Shown: positions 22,085 through 35,100, numbered from the stretch's first letter. The stretch is 64,000 nucleotides of DNA from Clitoria ternatea (GCA_037962975.1 CM075670.1:150788501-150852500); one strand, 5' to 3'. Translations and numbers: made by a program. Notes: a model not told the origin generated them from the sequence alone.

Positions 22085-24396
22085 AGCTTTTTACCCCAAC
22101 CTCAACCCCTTTTGAAGCAAGATAAGGATTACACACACAAGCGAAAGAATCCAAAACCAGACACCACCCTTCGATTATAACTTCTTTCTCACCTTTATCT
22201 AGATTAAAAAATAAAAAAATAAAAAAAAGAAAAAAAAGAGTCTATGGAAATCATATAAGACACTGAGGACAATGTCTTGAATAAGTGTGGGGGGTCTGAG
22301 TTATATATATTCTATTATTTTTTTGTGAGGGATAAATAGAGTAAAGATTAATTTAGGAAAGTTGCATCTAAAATCATAAAGATGCATCTTTGAGAACCAA
22401 AGTCTTGAGACGTATCCTTCACTATATAGTTTCAGTATCACTTTTGTTTAATTTTTTTGTTTTAAAATAAAAAAATAATTTTTTTTTCGTGAGTACTTTT
22501 GTTGGGATGGGCTGAGTAAAGAGTCCAAACTCTTGAGACGCATCCTCATAACACATCTCACTCGGATAACCATAATCGTTTCATCTTCTTTATCAAATTT
22601 TTTTAAAAAAAATAAAAAAACACACACACACATAGCCACTATCTTTACTTTAGTGTCGAGTATCCTTTGCCTTTACCTTCACCAGAATCATTTCCATTCG
22701 ACATTAACCATTCTACAACCATAAACATCATCTTCATTATTCTCCAGCTGCCATACTTTGTCTTCATCCTTTTCTTTCAGATTGGAGCCACACCACACCA
22801 CTAGGCAATCATCAGGTTCTTTATTTCCTCTTAATGGATGATATAGCAGAGTCTTTCTATAGGCATACAAATGAATTAAGATTTATGTTATTGCTCTTGA
22901 TGCTACTCATGGTTGTGTTGATAATATTTTTCTTATGGGTTCTAACACAAGGCCTATGAAATTGGATTGTATGACACAATCAAATTGTTCAGTTATACTA
23001 ACCATTTTACATGTAATTAAACTGATTAATTTATTGTAGGTATCTTCGTTACTAAGTGCCCTTAAAAATAGTACAGAGCAAGAAGCATAAGGAACCAGAT
23101 CTTGACACCAATATTTAGTTATGATTTATTTTCCTTCTTTGTTTCTTGTTCATAAAAAAAATCATCATTTCCAGTTTTTCATTTTAAATTCTACATGCTT
23201 TTCACTGATTTTTTTAATTTGTCTGAGTAATGAGTAATTACATGAACCTTGTCCAATATTTCATGACATGTTGTGAATAATTTCCTTGCATATTAATTTA
23301 ATAAGTTGTTTGTGAAGATCAAATTGTATATGAATTGTGATAGATTGACCACCCTCGGTGAGATTTTGAGCTTAATTGGATGGACCAGATTATGCCATCT
23401 TTCTTTTGTTTTTGATTGACCCTTATTTATTAGTATTCTAGAACTTGACTTGTTTCTTTTTGATGTATTATGTTCCATATACATGCTTTGATATGATTAA
23501 GGCCATTTTTGTTTTAACCAAACACTAGCCATATGCCTTACCTTATATATTTTCCATTGTTACCCATGTTGAGCCTATATCCATTTCTTGATTCAGCCAC
23601 ATAATTAGCCAATAGCCCCAAGAAAAAACATGATCACCTTTGCTTAGGAATTGATTAGGAGTTTTGGAATTACTATGAATAAAGATTCTTGATGATTGTG
23701 GAAATATACCCAAGATATGTATGTTGTTATTTCATTTTTCAAAAAGAAAGTTAAAAAAATGAAATGTTAAAAAAAAGAAGAAGAAGAAAAAGAAGAAGTG
23801 CTGAATATATGTATGAAAATAATCAGGAGGATTTATTCTCCTGTTTTATCCTCCATCATGTTTTTCATTTTGCTAAGTCTTGAGTTTCAAAATGAACTTC
23901 CACAATCACTGAATCACTTACTCCATTGCTCTTTTTCAACCCTAAGTTTAGCCATACTATTTCATTTTATCCACCCTGTATCACCTTGGCCCCACTATAA
24001 CCTTAATAAAGTCCTTTTGCTCTCTGCATGCATATGTGTTCAAATATGAAAATTAGAAATTTGTCAAGCCTATGGTAGTGCTAATTTATTTGGGTGATTC
24101 CTGAGAGTATACACAAACCCAAACAATTGAGATATAGAGAGCATGAAGAGAACATCTATCACATTTTCATCCACTCTTTGATTTGATCACTCAATTTGTG
24201 TAACTAGTATGTAATGCTTCTTATTCACATTTATCATGACTTCTTGATATAAGGGATGATGTGTATTACTTATTATTTTAGACTTTAAAAAAATGTCAAA
24301 AATCAATTTGAAAAAAAAACCTTTTTCTGTTGTTTCTCATTTTAGTTTTTGGTTTGGTTTTGCCCTGGAGTGCAAAAGTTTAAGTGTGGGGGAATT
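22085..24396 (+). other. Athila-type 3' region, non-coding, with an internal PPT-like motif
   Basis: About 2.3 kb without a supported gene. It opens with an A-rich stretch and actgaggacaatgtctt followed by aagtgtggggggtc (22283-22297), an internal copy of the polypurine-type motif. Two related segments, cttgagacgtatcctt (22405) and cttgagacgcatcct (22532), follow. A GAA-rich run lies at 23775-23800. Short ORFs here show no recognisable similarity. Confidence 0.6.
24381..24396 (+). other. Polypurine tract of the Athila-type element
   Basis: taagtgtgggggaatt abuts the 3' LTR start TGATAAATC at 24397. Confidence 0.8.
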
Positions 24397-25134
24397 TGAT
24401 AAATCAATTTTAATACACTTCTTATAGTTTTACACTTGGGGTTTATTATATTATTACTATGTTTAATAATAGTATTTCAATTAAGTTTTATGTTGTTTAG
24501 TTAAATTGAAGAATTATGTATATATGGTTCAATTTTCATTTTTTGTATATATCTTGAGTATCTTGCCTTGTTTTGGCCATAACTTGGGCTTTTGTGATCT
24601 AAATGGGCTAATCTTAGAGCCCATGGAAATCTAAGACAGAGGCCTACATCATGACGATCATATTTGGTTATTTTGCATCTGAAAAAACGGAAGAAATGGA
24701 GCTTGAATCAATCAGTCCTCATGTGTCCCACTAACATTGACATAGTTCACCAAAATACACATATCTGGAGTTGTAGATGTCCAAATGACCTCATTCTTGC
24801 GCCAAATTCTTAATAAGACAGATATCTACAACTTTCATGTTGAAGGTTTTGCAAAATTTGGCCATCTATATGGTCATATTTGACTTTCAAGGTGGAGAAG
24901 ATAAAGAGGAGAATGAATTTCAACACCTACCATTGTCTTCTTTTGAATTATTATAATTTCAAGCCCACCAATGTTGAAAAAATGTATTAATGATCAGAAA
25001 ATGAATGTATAGTATCATGATATCTTCCTATAAATAGATGCTTGAAGTTGTAAGGAAGATACACAAGAGATACATAAGAAATACATGCTTTAGTTTTCAT
25101 TACATTTCTATGTCTTTGCTTTAGTTTCTTAAGT
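24397..25134 (+). repeat. 3' LTR of the Athila-type element, left piece
   Basis: It is collinear with 12924 to about 13664 of the 5' LTR and stops at ...tttcttaagt, where the CACTA element begins. The last three bases (agt, 25132-25134) are the CACTA TSD. The TATA-like box and ctacaactttcatg (24826-24839) are kept. Confidence 0.9.
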
Positions 25135-25169
25135 CACTACAACAAAATTTGCAAAAAGTAACGGCACTT

Positions 25170-25290
25170 TTGTCAGCGGTTCCGTCCAACCGCTGACATT
25201 GATTCAATTTCCATTCTAAAGTAAGTGGTTGTTGTTGTAAGCGCTGACAATGTTTTTATCAGCGGTTCCTATAGCTAACTGCTGACAATA
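25170..25290 (+). repeat. Left subterminal repeats of the CACTA element
   Basis: Copies of gtcagcggttcc and its complement accgctgaca lie as short inverted repeats near 25174, 25189, 25239, 25259 and 25280. Such subterminal motifs are where TNPA-like proteins bind in En/Spm. 25291-27087 is AT-rich, with no gene I can support. Confidence 0.75.
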
Positions 25291-27087
25291 GTGAAAGAAT
25301 TTAATATTTCCGCGTGGGTCACTCGCTGGAAGCACAACAGGTAAGCTTTATATTTCTTTTGTCTTTTTCTTATTATAGTTGTCCTTCACTTTATAAAAGT
25401 AAGTGTGTACTTTCCCTTTCCAAAACCAAACGTTTTCCTTTCTCTCTTTTCAGCTGAGATACTGTAGCTTTCTTGTGGTCCATCATGTTGTCATCGTTGT
25501 GGTCCATCTTGCTGTGCGTTTTGTTTCTACCAGTAGAAGCCTTCATTTTAACATTTGTTTTTGCTGTACCTGCTGTCCCGCGTGATCTGCTTTGTTTTCT
25601 TCCTCAAAGGTGACTTGTTTATAATAGATTTTTTGGTATCTTACTCTATTTTTGGTATTTGTAGTAGCAAAGTTATTTTTTATTATTATTTATAGCAGCA
25701 AAATTTTTGGTATTTGGTATCTTACAAATTTTGCTTTCCATGTTTTGATGGTTGAAAACACTGGAAGGTTACTTTTTATTATTAATTGTTATTCCATAAA
25801 TTTTGCTTATAACATTTTTAGTGCTAGATTGATGTTGTATATTTTGCTTTCCCTGTTTAAATAATGGCTGAAATTTTTTTTATTAAAAGTAATTCCCCTC
25901 AATTCTATTAATTTATATCAATCAAAACATAAACATTTTTTGCATTCTAATTTACATTAGGAAATCTGAACAAGTCCTGTAGTTTTTTTTTTTTGATATT
26001 GCTTTAGGCCATATATTTTAGCCTATGTTTTGTTATTTTCTTGGTCAAAGTTCTTGAAAAAAAAATAGTAATTATTCTTGTTAATATGTAATGTGTATGG
26101 ATAATCCTGTTAATAATCTTATTAATAATAATTATTATAGGATACCACAATAACAATAATAAATACTAGAAAAAGGGGACATATTATAGGCATTGAGATG
26201 TAAAGGTAACTTATTAGTAAATAACTTCTTTTTAAAATTTTAGGTGAAGAAAGATTCAATCATGAAAACTTTATAAAATATTTGAATATTGGGTTTTACA
26301 AAATTATAATGAACTAGAACCTTACAAAATATTAAAATATTAGGTTTTACGAAATCATAATAAACTAGAACTTTAAAATTATAATGTTTTTAAATACATA
26401 ATGGATTAGGGACGAACAAGTTTATGGAACTAAGTGAATTAAAATTTAAGTGTTTATTTTAAGAAATAAGAAAATTGCTAAATAAGGATTCTTAGAACTA
26501 AATAGGAATCTATAAGAATCATGTGATTCCTTAGTTCTAAATTTTAAATTTTTAGCCCTAACACTGTTCATTAGTAAATTGATAATAAAAAAGAGGTTTT
26601 GGAAAACTATAAGGGACTAAGTTAATTCAAGATTGTTAAGGATAAGTTAAAGACCTTTTTGGTGATAGGAGAAGTAAATTCAAGATTGTTAAGGATAAGT
26701 TAAGAAAGCAATGTGTGATTAAGAAATTATTTGACTATTGAGTGTATGGATTTAGATGTTTGATTTATAATTATATGGTTGTATTGTGTTGTGTTGTGAT
26801 GAATAAGCATGATTACCTTTACCCTTGTGATTTTGTTGACTAAAATCATAATATAGGTTGGTGATATTTTGAGATGAGTGTAGTCTAACTATACTTGAAT
26901 TTAGTATTTCGATGTATATGAGTTGAATTTAGTTATTTGATGTATATTAGTTATTCAAATAAATACAGTTAATAGTAGTATAACAAGCATTATTCAAATA
27001 TGTTCAAGAAACTCATGAATGTAATTACCTTTGTTTTCCTTCTAATAAATTTAACTCTATATTTAGTTTTCCTTGCATTTACTAAGA

Positions 27088-27844
27088 ATGGATCGATGTT
27101 GGGTGTATGCTAATCGTTTATCTCAAGAGTATAAGGATGGAGTGAAAGAATCATTAACTTTGCAATTGAACATGCCAAAGACCTCAACCACATTCCTTGT
27201 CCATGCTGGTGTTGTTCGAATGTGAGGCGGGTTAATGTTAATGAATTAAAAGATCATCTTAGGTGTAACGGAATTGCTACAAGTTATACATGTTGGACAA
27301 AGCATGGTGAGCTAAGAGCTGGGAGTAGTGAAAGTTTAGGAAGTACTGTGAACTTGACAACCATGGATACTGACACAGATAACATGTATATGGGTGATAA
27401 TGTTGAAGGGATTGCAAAGGTTCTTAAGGATGATCTTCGAGATTGCCCTGCAATGTTTGATAGTTTAAGAAATGATGCAAAGAAGCCATTGTATGCTAGT
27501 TGCTCGAAATTCACAAGGTTATTAGCGGTGTTAAAGTTATATAACTTGAAAGCAGGAAATGGTTGGAGTGATAAAAGTTTCACAGCTCTACTTTCTCTTC
27601 TAAAAGAGATGCTTCCAGAAGATAACGTGCTCCCAGGAAGAGCTTATGAGGCAAAACAGATGTTATGCTCTATCAGGTTGAGTTACCAGAAAATACATGC
27701 ATGTCCCAATGATTGCATTTTGTTTCGAAATGAATATGCATCATACTCCAGCTATCCTAAATGTGATTCCTTGCAATATAAGAAGGAAAATTCTTCTCCT
27801 GCTAAAGTTGTATAGTATTTTCCTATAATACCAAGAATCAGGCG
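27088..27844 (+). pseudogene. CACTA tnp2-type transposase, 5' part
   Basis: Start ATG at 27088 (MDRCWVYANRLSQEYKDGV), the typical opening of the transposase-associated domain (Pfam PF13963). A one-base loss near 27150 shifts the frame; INFAIEHAKDLNHIPCPCWCC then continues in the frame of the 197-residue ORF. From about 27415 the tnp2 domain (PF02992) begins: LRDCPAMFDSL, LYNLKAGNGWSDKSFTALLSLLKEMLP, ACPNDCILFRNEY...YPKC. A Trp-to-stop change lies near 27813 (KVV-stop-YFPIIPRI). The gene is cut at 27844 by the Tekay element and resumes at 40629; the TSD aggcg is part of the codons for IRR. Confidence 0.9.
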
Positions 27845-28019
27845 TGTAACATCCTGCTTTTAATAATAGCTTTATTTTGTAATTTATGAAGCATGGAAGG
27901 CTTGTAAGTGTTGATTAATGAATAAAACACTCTATGGACGGCTTTTAATGCTCCAAAAGTTTCATTTTTAGGTATAACTCTATAACTTATATAGATCCCT
28001 ATTAATGAGGCCCAAATTC

Positions 28020-29330
28020 AGAGTGAAAATACCTTAGAAAGAACTGTCCGAGTGAGAAAGAGAGGCTGTTCCGAGTGAAAACTGCAAATTCCGAGTGACC
28101 AAGAGGAATTCCGAGTGGAAAATGGAAATACCGAGTGCAAAATGGTGTTTTCCGAGTGGAACATGGTCAGGAGGACTTATTCCGAGTGAGATATTGTCTC
28201 ACAGACTCACTGCTGAGTCAAGCATGTCAGAAAGACTCAATTCCGAGTCAAATATTGTCCAATGACTCAATTCTGAGTCATACATTGCTAGGCATTTCTA
28301 TCTATGAATAAAATTTGCCCAAAAGCTTCACTTCCAAGAGGAAAGACTTATAAATTCCGAGTGAAGGTTGTGTTTGCTGAGTGGAATATGGCCGAGTGAG
28401 CTTATTCCGAGTGAAATTCCTGCACCCGAGACACTTATGTGTGAAGTGGAACTGATAGAACCACTTCTGGGTGAGAGAATTCGAGTGACTCACCTTGGGA
28501 TGACTCACTGCCGAGTTAAATTACTTAGAAAAACTCGTTTCCGAGTCAAATGCCATCAAATGACTCATTTCCGAGTCAATTACTCCTGAATGACTCGTTT
28601 CCGAGTCAAACACCACAGAAAGACTCATTTCCGAGTCAAGTGTCTTCCAGAGGCTCATTTCCGAGTCGATCTTGATCAGACATTGCAATTCCGAATGAAG
28701 AATCACTAAGTGCCTTCATTTTGAGTGAATTACATAGAAAAATTGCATTTCTGAGTGGCAAAATTCCGACTGGGGACACACGGTTTATTAATACTCAGAT
28801 GTGTCAGTCTCTGGGATGAAACTCTGAGTGGAAAATCAATAAAGTGATGGGTCGGTTTTAGTGTAATTGCCGAGTGGAAGGCTAGCAAGAGATGACTCGG
28901 AATTGGAAAGATATACCCGAGTGAAAGTCTAATTAAGATGACTCGGTTTTAGGAGAATATACCGACTGAGTCACCTCCAAGGAAGAGAAATCAGACCAAC
29001 TGTTTAATGAGGAATCAATTCCGAGTGAGTAATAAATAAAAGCCTCGGTTTTAGGATGTTCTACCGAGTGGATTGAGCTGTTTAAGTGAAAACCGAGTGA
29101 ATGAAAAGATCGGTTTTGGCTCAAGCGAGTCGGTATGCACTTGAGCGAAACCCCTCTGTCAGTGCATCGTATGGGACTCGCTCAAGCGAGTCGGTATCCG
29201 CTTGAGCGAGAGGGACTCGGATTTCCCTCTCTTCACAATACCGACCACTACCAGTCGGTATATACATGAACCGAGTGGAATTCCAGTCGGCCAAGAGGCT
29301 GACCGAGTGAAATTTCACTCGGAATTCACT
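28020..29330 (+). repeat. CCGAGT(G/C)-rich block in the Tekay LTR
   Basis: About 25 exact CGAGT words, most as ttccgagtg or ttccgagtca, plus about a dozen one-base variants (ctgagtca, tcagagtg) and some complements (actcgg), in 1.3 kb. The intervals are irregular, often 20-30 bp. The same block is in the 3' LTR (36788-38100). Confidence 0.85.
29177..29210. repeat. Perfect 12-bp inverted repeat
   Basis: Arms ctcgctcaagcg (29177-29188) and cgcttgagcgag (29199-29210) flank a 10-base loop; a related half lies at 29123. In the 3' LTR copy (37944-37977) one base of the right arm differs (cgctttagcg). Confidence 0.85.
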
Positions 29331-29749
29331 GCCAGATCGACGTTGACTTCTGTTTTGTCCCTTCATGCATTTTTTTAATAAATCATCTTCATTATGCGCA
29401 CTCCAGTGGGTGGGCTACAGAAGTGGAGCTTGCTTTCAACCTAAACCACTCTTAATTCCCACTAAAAGCCCACTAGAAACCCACTTATGGAAAGTTGTCT
29501 CCCACCTTGCATTATTAAACATACCACTGATTCTGAAACTCCCAATTACTCTTCTCCATCAACACACCTTCGATCTGAACCAGGACAGCCAGGGGACCTC
29601 TTTTCCAGTCAGCTAAAAGTCTTCAAACCAAGTAAGAGGGGACAGGGTTGTTAATATTTGTGAAATGGGTAGAAGTGTATGCTGTTCTAGGATTCCAGAA
29701 TTAACTTTGTAAATTGTTGCTCATTTTTGAAATTGAAAACGTGTGAATT

Positions 29750-30870
29750 TGACTCTGACTTCTTCATGAAAGTTGTAGATCTTTTTGATATCTGAATTTT
29801 GAGACCTGAATCAAGTAATTTGAATAAGTATAGCAAAAGCTATAGCCAAAATATTACAGCATGTTCGTGTGGAAAGTTTATCCTTTGTTTTGTATATATA
29901 TTGATTTACTGGGAATTGTACGTGCATAATCAGCCCTTTATGTCTTCATGAAAGTTGTAGATATATATGTTGTGGATCTTTAGAAAGTGGTTTCACATTA
30001 AAATAATTTTTGTAGCTCAAGTTATGCTCATAATACTGAAATATGTACAAGCTGTAAATCTGTGAACTTGAAATATGTATCTTATTATTAAAACTGGGAA
30101 TTTTGTGGTAAGAATTAGTGATCAGTGTCTTCATGAAAGTTGTAAATCTTTTTGTTATGTGAATTTTGAGACCTGAATCGATTGATTTGAGTATGTGTAG
30201 CAAACGTTATAGCCAAAATACTACTGTATGTCCGAGTGAAAGATTTGCTTCATGTTTAGTGCATATTTTGATATGCTGGGAATTATACATGCATAATCAG
30301 CGTTGGATGTCTTCATGAAAGTTGTAGATAATTAAGTTGTGGATTTTTAGAAAGTGGTTTCACATCAAAATAATTTTTGTAGCTCAAGTTATGTGCAAAT
30401 TACTGAAGTATGTGCAAGCTGAAATTCTGAAATTCTGAAATTTTGAAATCCGAATCTTGTTTTTAAAAACTGGGAAGTTTGTGGTGAGAATTAGGGGTTG
30501 GTGTCTTCATGGAAATTGTAGATATGTGTGTTAAGAATAATTTAGAATTGGTTTCATGTCAAAATCACATTTGTAACTCCAAATACGTTCTAAATACTAA
30601 TCTGTGTACATTTTGGAAAACTTATCTTGAGGCAGTATGGTATTTTATGAATAAGTGGTATTTCTGATTGGAATCTGAAACTGTGTTCTTCATGAAAGTT
30701 GTAGATAATTGTAGTATTGAGCTATAGAAAGTGGAATCATCTAAAAAGGAGTTGATTTGCCCATGATATGACTGTTTTGCTAATGTATGTTGCTGTTGGG
30801 GATGCTGAAAGTCACTTAAAAAGGCTATTTTGAAAGAAAATGATATTTTCTCTATGGATAAAGATTATTT
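29750..30870 (+). repeat. Six degenerate repeats of about 185 bp in the Tekay LTR
   Basis: Each unit carries (t)cttcatgaaagttgtaga, at about 29761, 29943, 30129, 30311, 30502 and 30691. Unit spacing is 182-191 bp. Units 1 and 3 share a ctttttg...gagacctgaatc extension; units 2 and 4 share gttgtgga...agaaagtggtttcac, suggesting an older two-unit period. The 3' LTR copy is 38518-39630. Confidence 0.8.
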
Positions 30871-31858
30871 ATTAAATTCTTGAGTGATTATGAATTATTA
30901 TAAATGTTGTTGAGTATCACACAGTTTGTATATTGTGATGGTGAATAATTATGAATAACATAATTAATATATATGTACATGAATGCCTTGTGGTTACTGA
31001 CATATGTGGTTGAAACAGTAAATCCATGATTTTGTGAAATATTTATGTGTATTGTGTCCCTTGAGGACTTGTATTATCCAAGAGGTTTTGGAAATGTGGA
31101 TATCATGGTATGTTAAAAGAATTAAAGGCATTCATGCATCATAAGCATTCGGACGCACCATGGAATTTAGGGGTTCCATGATTGCCTACCCTGGTGGGGG
31201 GTTACTCTATGATGCGTTAAGCCCTATTTTGTTATGTGCCATGGAGTGTAGGGATTCATGGTTTATGCAAAAGTCCTACTTATGATATTGTGTACTTCGG
31301 TACTTAAGCGCCATGAAGTATAGGGATTCATGGTATATGCTAAAGCCCTATTTGTGTCTCTATGAGACTTTTACTGCAGTATTCCCACCAAACCAAATAG
31401 ATCCAACATGACATCATTTAACTAATTGAAGAATTATTAAATGGACTTGTTTGGCATATTCATCATATCATTATGAGTTGTTGATTGTGTTTGTGCAATT
31501 TTATCTATTTTATATTTATTCTATATTTTGTCTCACTCTTACATTAATTTTTACAGTGAATGACACGCAGAATGCAGAGTGATGCCATGATGGATGTCTA
31601 TTTGAATTACTACCTGAACTTTGATTTTATGGGTTGTAATAAATATAATATGTCATGTACCATTATCTTCTCAATCGTTTCCGCTACTTAAATATTTTCT
31701 TGAATTTAATTATTAACGACTAATATGTATGATAATTTTTCCGCTGTTATTAATTGTTACATAAACTCTGAATTAAATTGATGAATTTTAAAATGATCTT
31801 TCGAAAAAGCAAAAAATTTACTCGAAAATTTTAATCAACATTTTGGGGCGTTACATGT

Positions 31859-31870
31859 TGGTATCAGAGC
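31859..31870 (+). other. Primer binding site (initiator Met tRNA)
   Basis: TGGTATCAGAGC lies three bases after the LTR end (ttaca, 31855). Confidence 0.9.
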
Positions 31871-32151
31871 ATTTTCAAAAATTCAGGACCAATTGCTATG
31901 ACATGTACTGTTTCTCGACATAATATGTGAAATGTTTGATTTCTTGCTTGATAACATGCTAAATGTATATGACTTGTGCCTGACTGATTAATTGTGAAAA
32001 GATTTGTTTTTGATTACCGCTTGATAATATGATAAATTTGTTATATGATTTATTGCTTAACTGATAAACTGTAGAATAATGATAAATATGTAGTATTCAT
32101 ATATGATATATTATCCCTTAGAATTGGTATAAACCAAACTACGAATATAGG

Positions 32152-35100
32152 ATGGCAAGAAACAACAACAACAACAACAACGATATGGCAGCAGCTTTCA
32201 ACCGCTTAGCTGAAGCTATAGAACGACAAAACCAACCAAGGAGCACTGGAGGACTCCATGGGTTAGACCACTTCCTGAAGAGAAAGCCTTCACAATTCAA
32301 AGGAGGTTATAATCCAGAAGGAGCATATCTTTGGGCCAAGGAAATGGAGCGCATCTTTCGAGCATTGCCCTGCACAAAATACGAAAAGGTAGAGTATGCC
32401 ACCTATATGTTGGTGGAAGAGGCAGAGAACTGGTGGATTCATGCTAGAATCCGTATGATCGAGACTGACAGACCCTTGATCTGGGCCAACTTCAAAGACT
32501 GTTTCCTGGAGAAATATTTTCCAGCAAGTGTGAAAAGTCGTAAGGAGCTGGAATTTATGGAGTTGAAACAAGGCTCGATGTCCGTTGGAGAATATGCTGC
32601 AAAGTTTGAAGAACTATCTCTCTTTTACCCTCCTTTTCAACAGGCTGGTGCCGAAGAATTGAAATGTGTTAAATTTGAGAACGGACTGAATCTGGAAATC
32701 AAAGAAGCGATAGGGTACCAAGAAATTCGGAGTTTTCCCATTCTGATCAACAAATGCAGAATTTTTGAAGAGAATCACCAAGCCAAACTGGCACATGAAA
32801 GGGCCAATAGACAACTGAAACCTCAGTCAGTTGATTTCAAAAGAAGAGGATCGTTCTATCCAAGTCGCTCTAGAGGAGGATCATCATCATCATCATCTTT
32901 TGATAGACGCAATAATATGAGGTGTCTTAAGTGTGGAGGTAATCATCATGTACGTGATTGTAACAGACGTCTTGAAGAGGTCACTTGCTTTCGATGTAAT
33001 CAAAAAGGACACATCAGTCCAAATTGTCCGCAGAACAATCAAATCAACAACAGGAACACTATGAGTGAACCAAGAGGCTCTAATTATCAGAGAGGCCGAG
33101 GAGAAGACACACGTACTGCCCAACCTCCAAGACAGAACAGGGAGTCCACAGATCAGAGGTTGCAACAAACAACTGGGAAAGTCTTTGCCATCAGCGGTTC
33201 AGAGGCAGATCAAGCTGATGACCTCGTACAAAGTAAGTGTGAGATTAATGGTGCAATCCTATCTGTGTTATTTGATTCTGGTGCTACGCATTCTTTCATT
33301 TCTGATGAGTGTGTTAGACGCTTTTAATTACCTGTGAAGCCTATGACATATGATCTGATTGTTTCCACTCCCACCGGTACACAACTTAGGACTGCTAAGG
33401 TGTGTAACAAATGTTCTATACTCATAGAAGGTAGACACTTTCTTGTCGATCTTGTTTGTTTACCTTTGAAGGATCTGGAGGTGATTCTGGGGATGGACTG
33501 GTTATCGACAAATCGAGTCTTGGTGGACTGTCACAACAAGACCGTGATATTTCCATCAGAAAATCTAAATTCTGACAACCTCAAGACCTATGTATTTCAA
33601 GGTGAAAGTTAATTGTTTGCTTTATTCACTCTTTACAAAGAAGATGGTGAACCTAAAGCAATCGAGATGCCGGTTGTTTCTGAATTTCCTGAAGTATTTC
33701 CTGAGGATGTCTCAAGTTTACCTCCAGAACGTGAGGTAGAATTCTCCATTGATTTAATTCCAGGAGCAGGACCAGTGTCTAAAGCTCCATACCGTATGGC
33801 ACCAATTGAACTGGCGGAACTGAAGAAACAAATTGAAGAGTTGCTGGAGAAGCATTTCATCAGACCTAGTGTGTCACCATGGGGAGCGCCAGTATTGCTC
33901 GTCAAGAAGAAAGATGGAAGCATGAGGTTATGTGTAGATTATCGTCAGCTGAACAAATTGACAGTGAAGAATAGATACCCTCTGCCCAGAGTTGATGATC
34001 TGATAGATCAATTGAGAGGCGCTGCAGTGTTTTCCAAGATTGATCTACGATCGGGTTATCATCAGATTCGTGTCAAGTCTGAGGATATTCCAAAGACAGC
34101 CTTTAGAACACGATATGGTCATTACGAGTACCTTGTGATGCCCTTCAGAGTGACCAATGCCCCAGCCGTATTCATGGATTACATGAATCGAGTATTTCAT
34201 CCCTACTTGGATCAATTTGTCATCATTTTCATTGATGATATTCTGATCTATTCAAAAACTGCAGAGGAACATGAAAAGCATCTTCGAGTGGTATTGCAGA
34301 TTTTGAAGGAGAAGCAGTTGTATGCAAAGTTATCAAAATGTGAATTCTGGTTGAAAGAGGTAAAATTCCTAGGCCATGTAATCTCAAACGAAGGAGTATC
34401 TGTGGATCCTTCTAAAATAGAAGCTGTGGTAAACTGGGAGAGACCTACTTCAGTCATTGAGATACGAAGTTTCCTGGGATTGGCTGGTTATTATCGGAGA
34501 TTCATTGAAGGGTTTTCTCAAATTGCCCTACCAATGACTCGGCTAACCCGGAAGAATCAACCTTTTTCTTGGACGCCAGAATGTGAGAAAAGTTTCCAAG
34601 AACTGAAGTTGAAGCTTACATCTGCTCCAGTCTTGACCTTACCTAATCCACAAGAAGATTTCGTGGTTTATTGTGATGCTTCCAAAATGGGCTTAGGATG
34701 TGTTTTAATGCAGCAACGAAAGGTGGTTGCCTATGCTTCTAGACAGTTGAGACCACATAAGATGAACTATCCAACGCATGATCTAGAATTGGCAGCAGTG
34801 GTATTTGCTCTGAAAATCTGGAGACACCATTTGTATGGAGTCAGGTTTGAAGTGTTCAGTGACCACAAGAGCTTGAAGTATTTGTTCGATCAAAAGGAAT
34901 TGAACATGAGGCAGCGAAGGTGGATGGAGTTTCTTAAAGATTATGATTTTGATCTGAAGTACCATCCAGGAAAAGCAAATGTGGTGGCAGATGCACTAAG
35001 CCGAAAGTCCATTCATATGGCATCTTTGATGATAAAAGAAATGGAGATGATAGAACAGTTCAGAGACATGAACTTGGGTATAGAGATGAAATCTTCAAGG

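Larger units (their letters stand above)
27845..31855 (+). repeat. 5' LTR of the plus-strand Tekay-type element (4,011 bp)
   Basis: TGTAACATCC ... GGGGCGTTACA. It contains a CCGAGT-rich block (about 28020-29330), an array of about 185-bp repeats (29750-30870) and shorter ggattcatgg repeats (31150-31365). Confidence 0.92.

Noticed and set aside
25403..25864. Two ORFs of 60 and 70 residues near the CACTA left end
   Set aside because: T-rich translations with no motif and no similarity to each other or to CACTA proteins; they lie in the non-coding 5' region.
28302..28706. Small ORFs repeated in the two Tekay LTRs (also 37070-37474)
   Set aside because: They arise from translating the CCGAGT-rich block and show repeated Asp-Ser-Glu words, a by-product of the DNA motif.
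28020..29330. Possible CRISPR-like or satellite array
   Set aside because: The repeated words are only about 6-9 bp with irregular spacing and lie within a plant LTR, so neither label fits.
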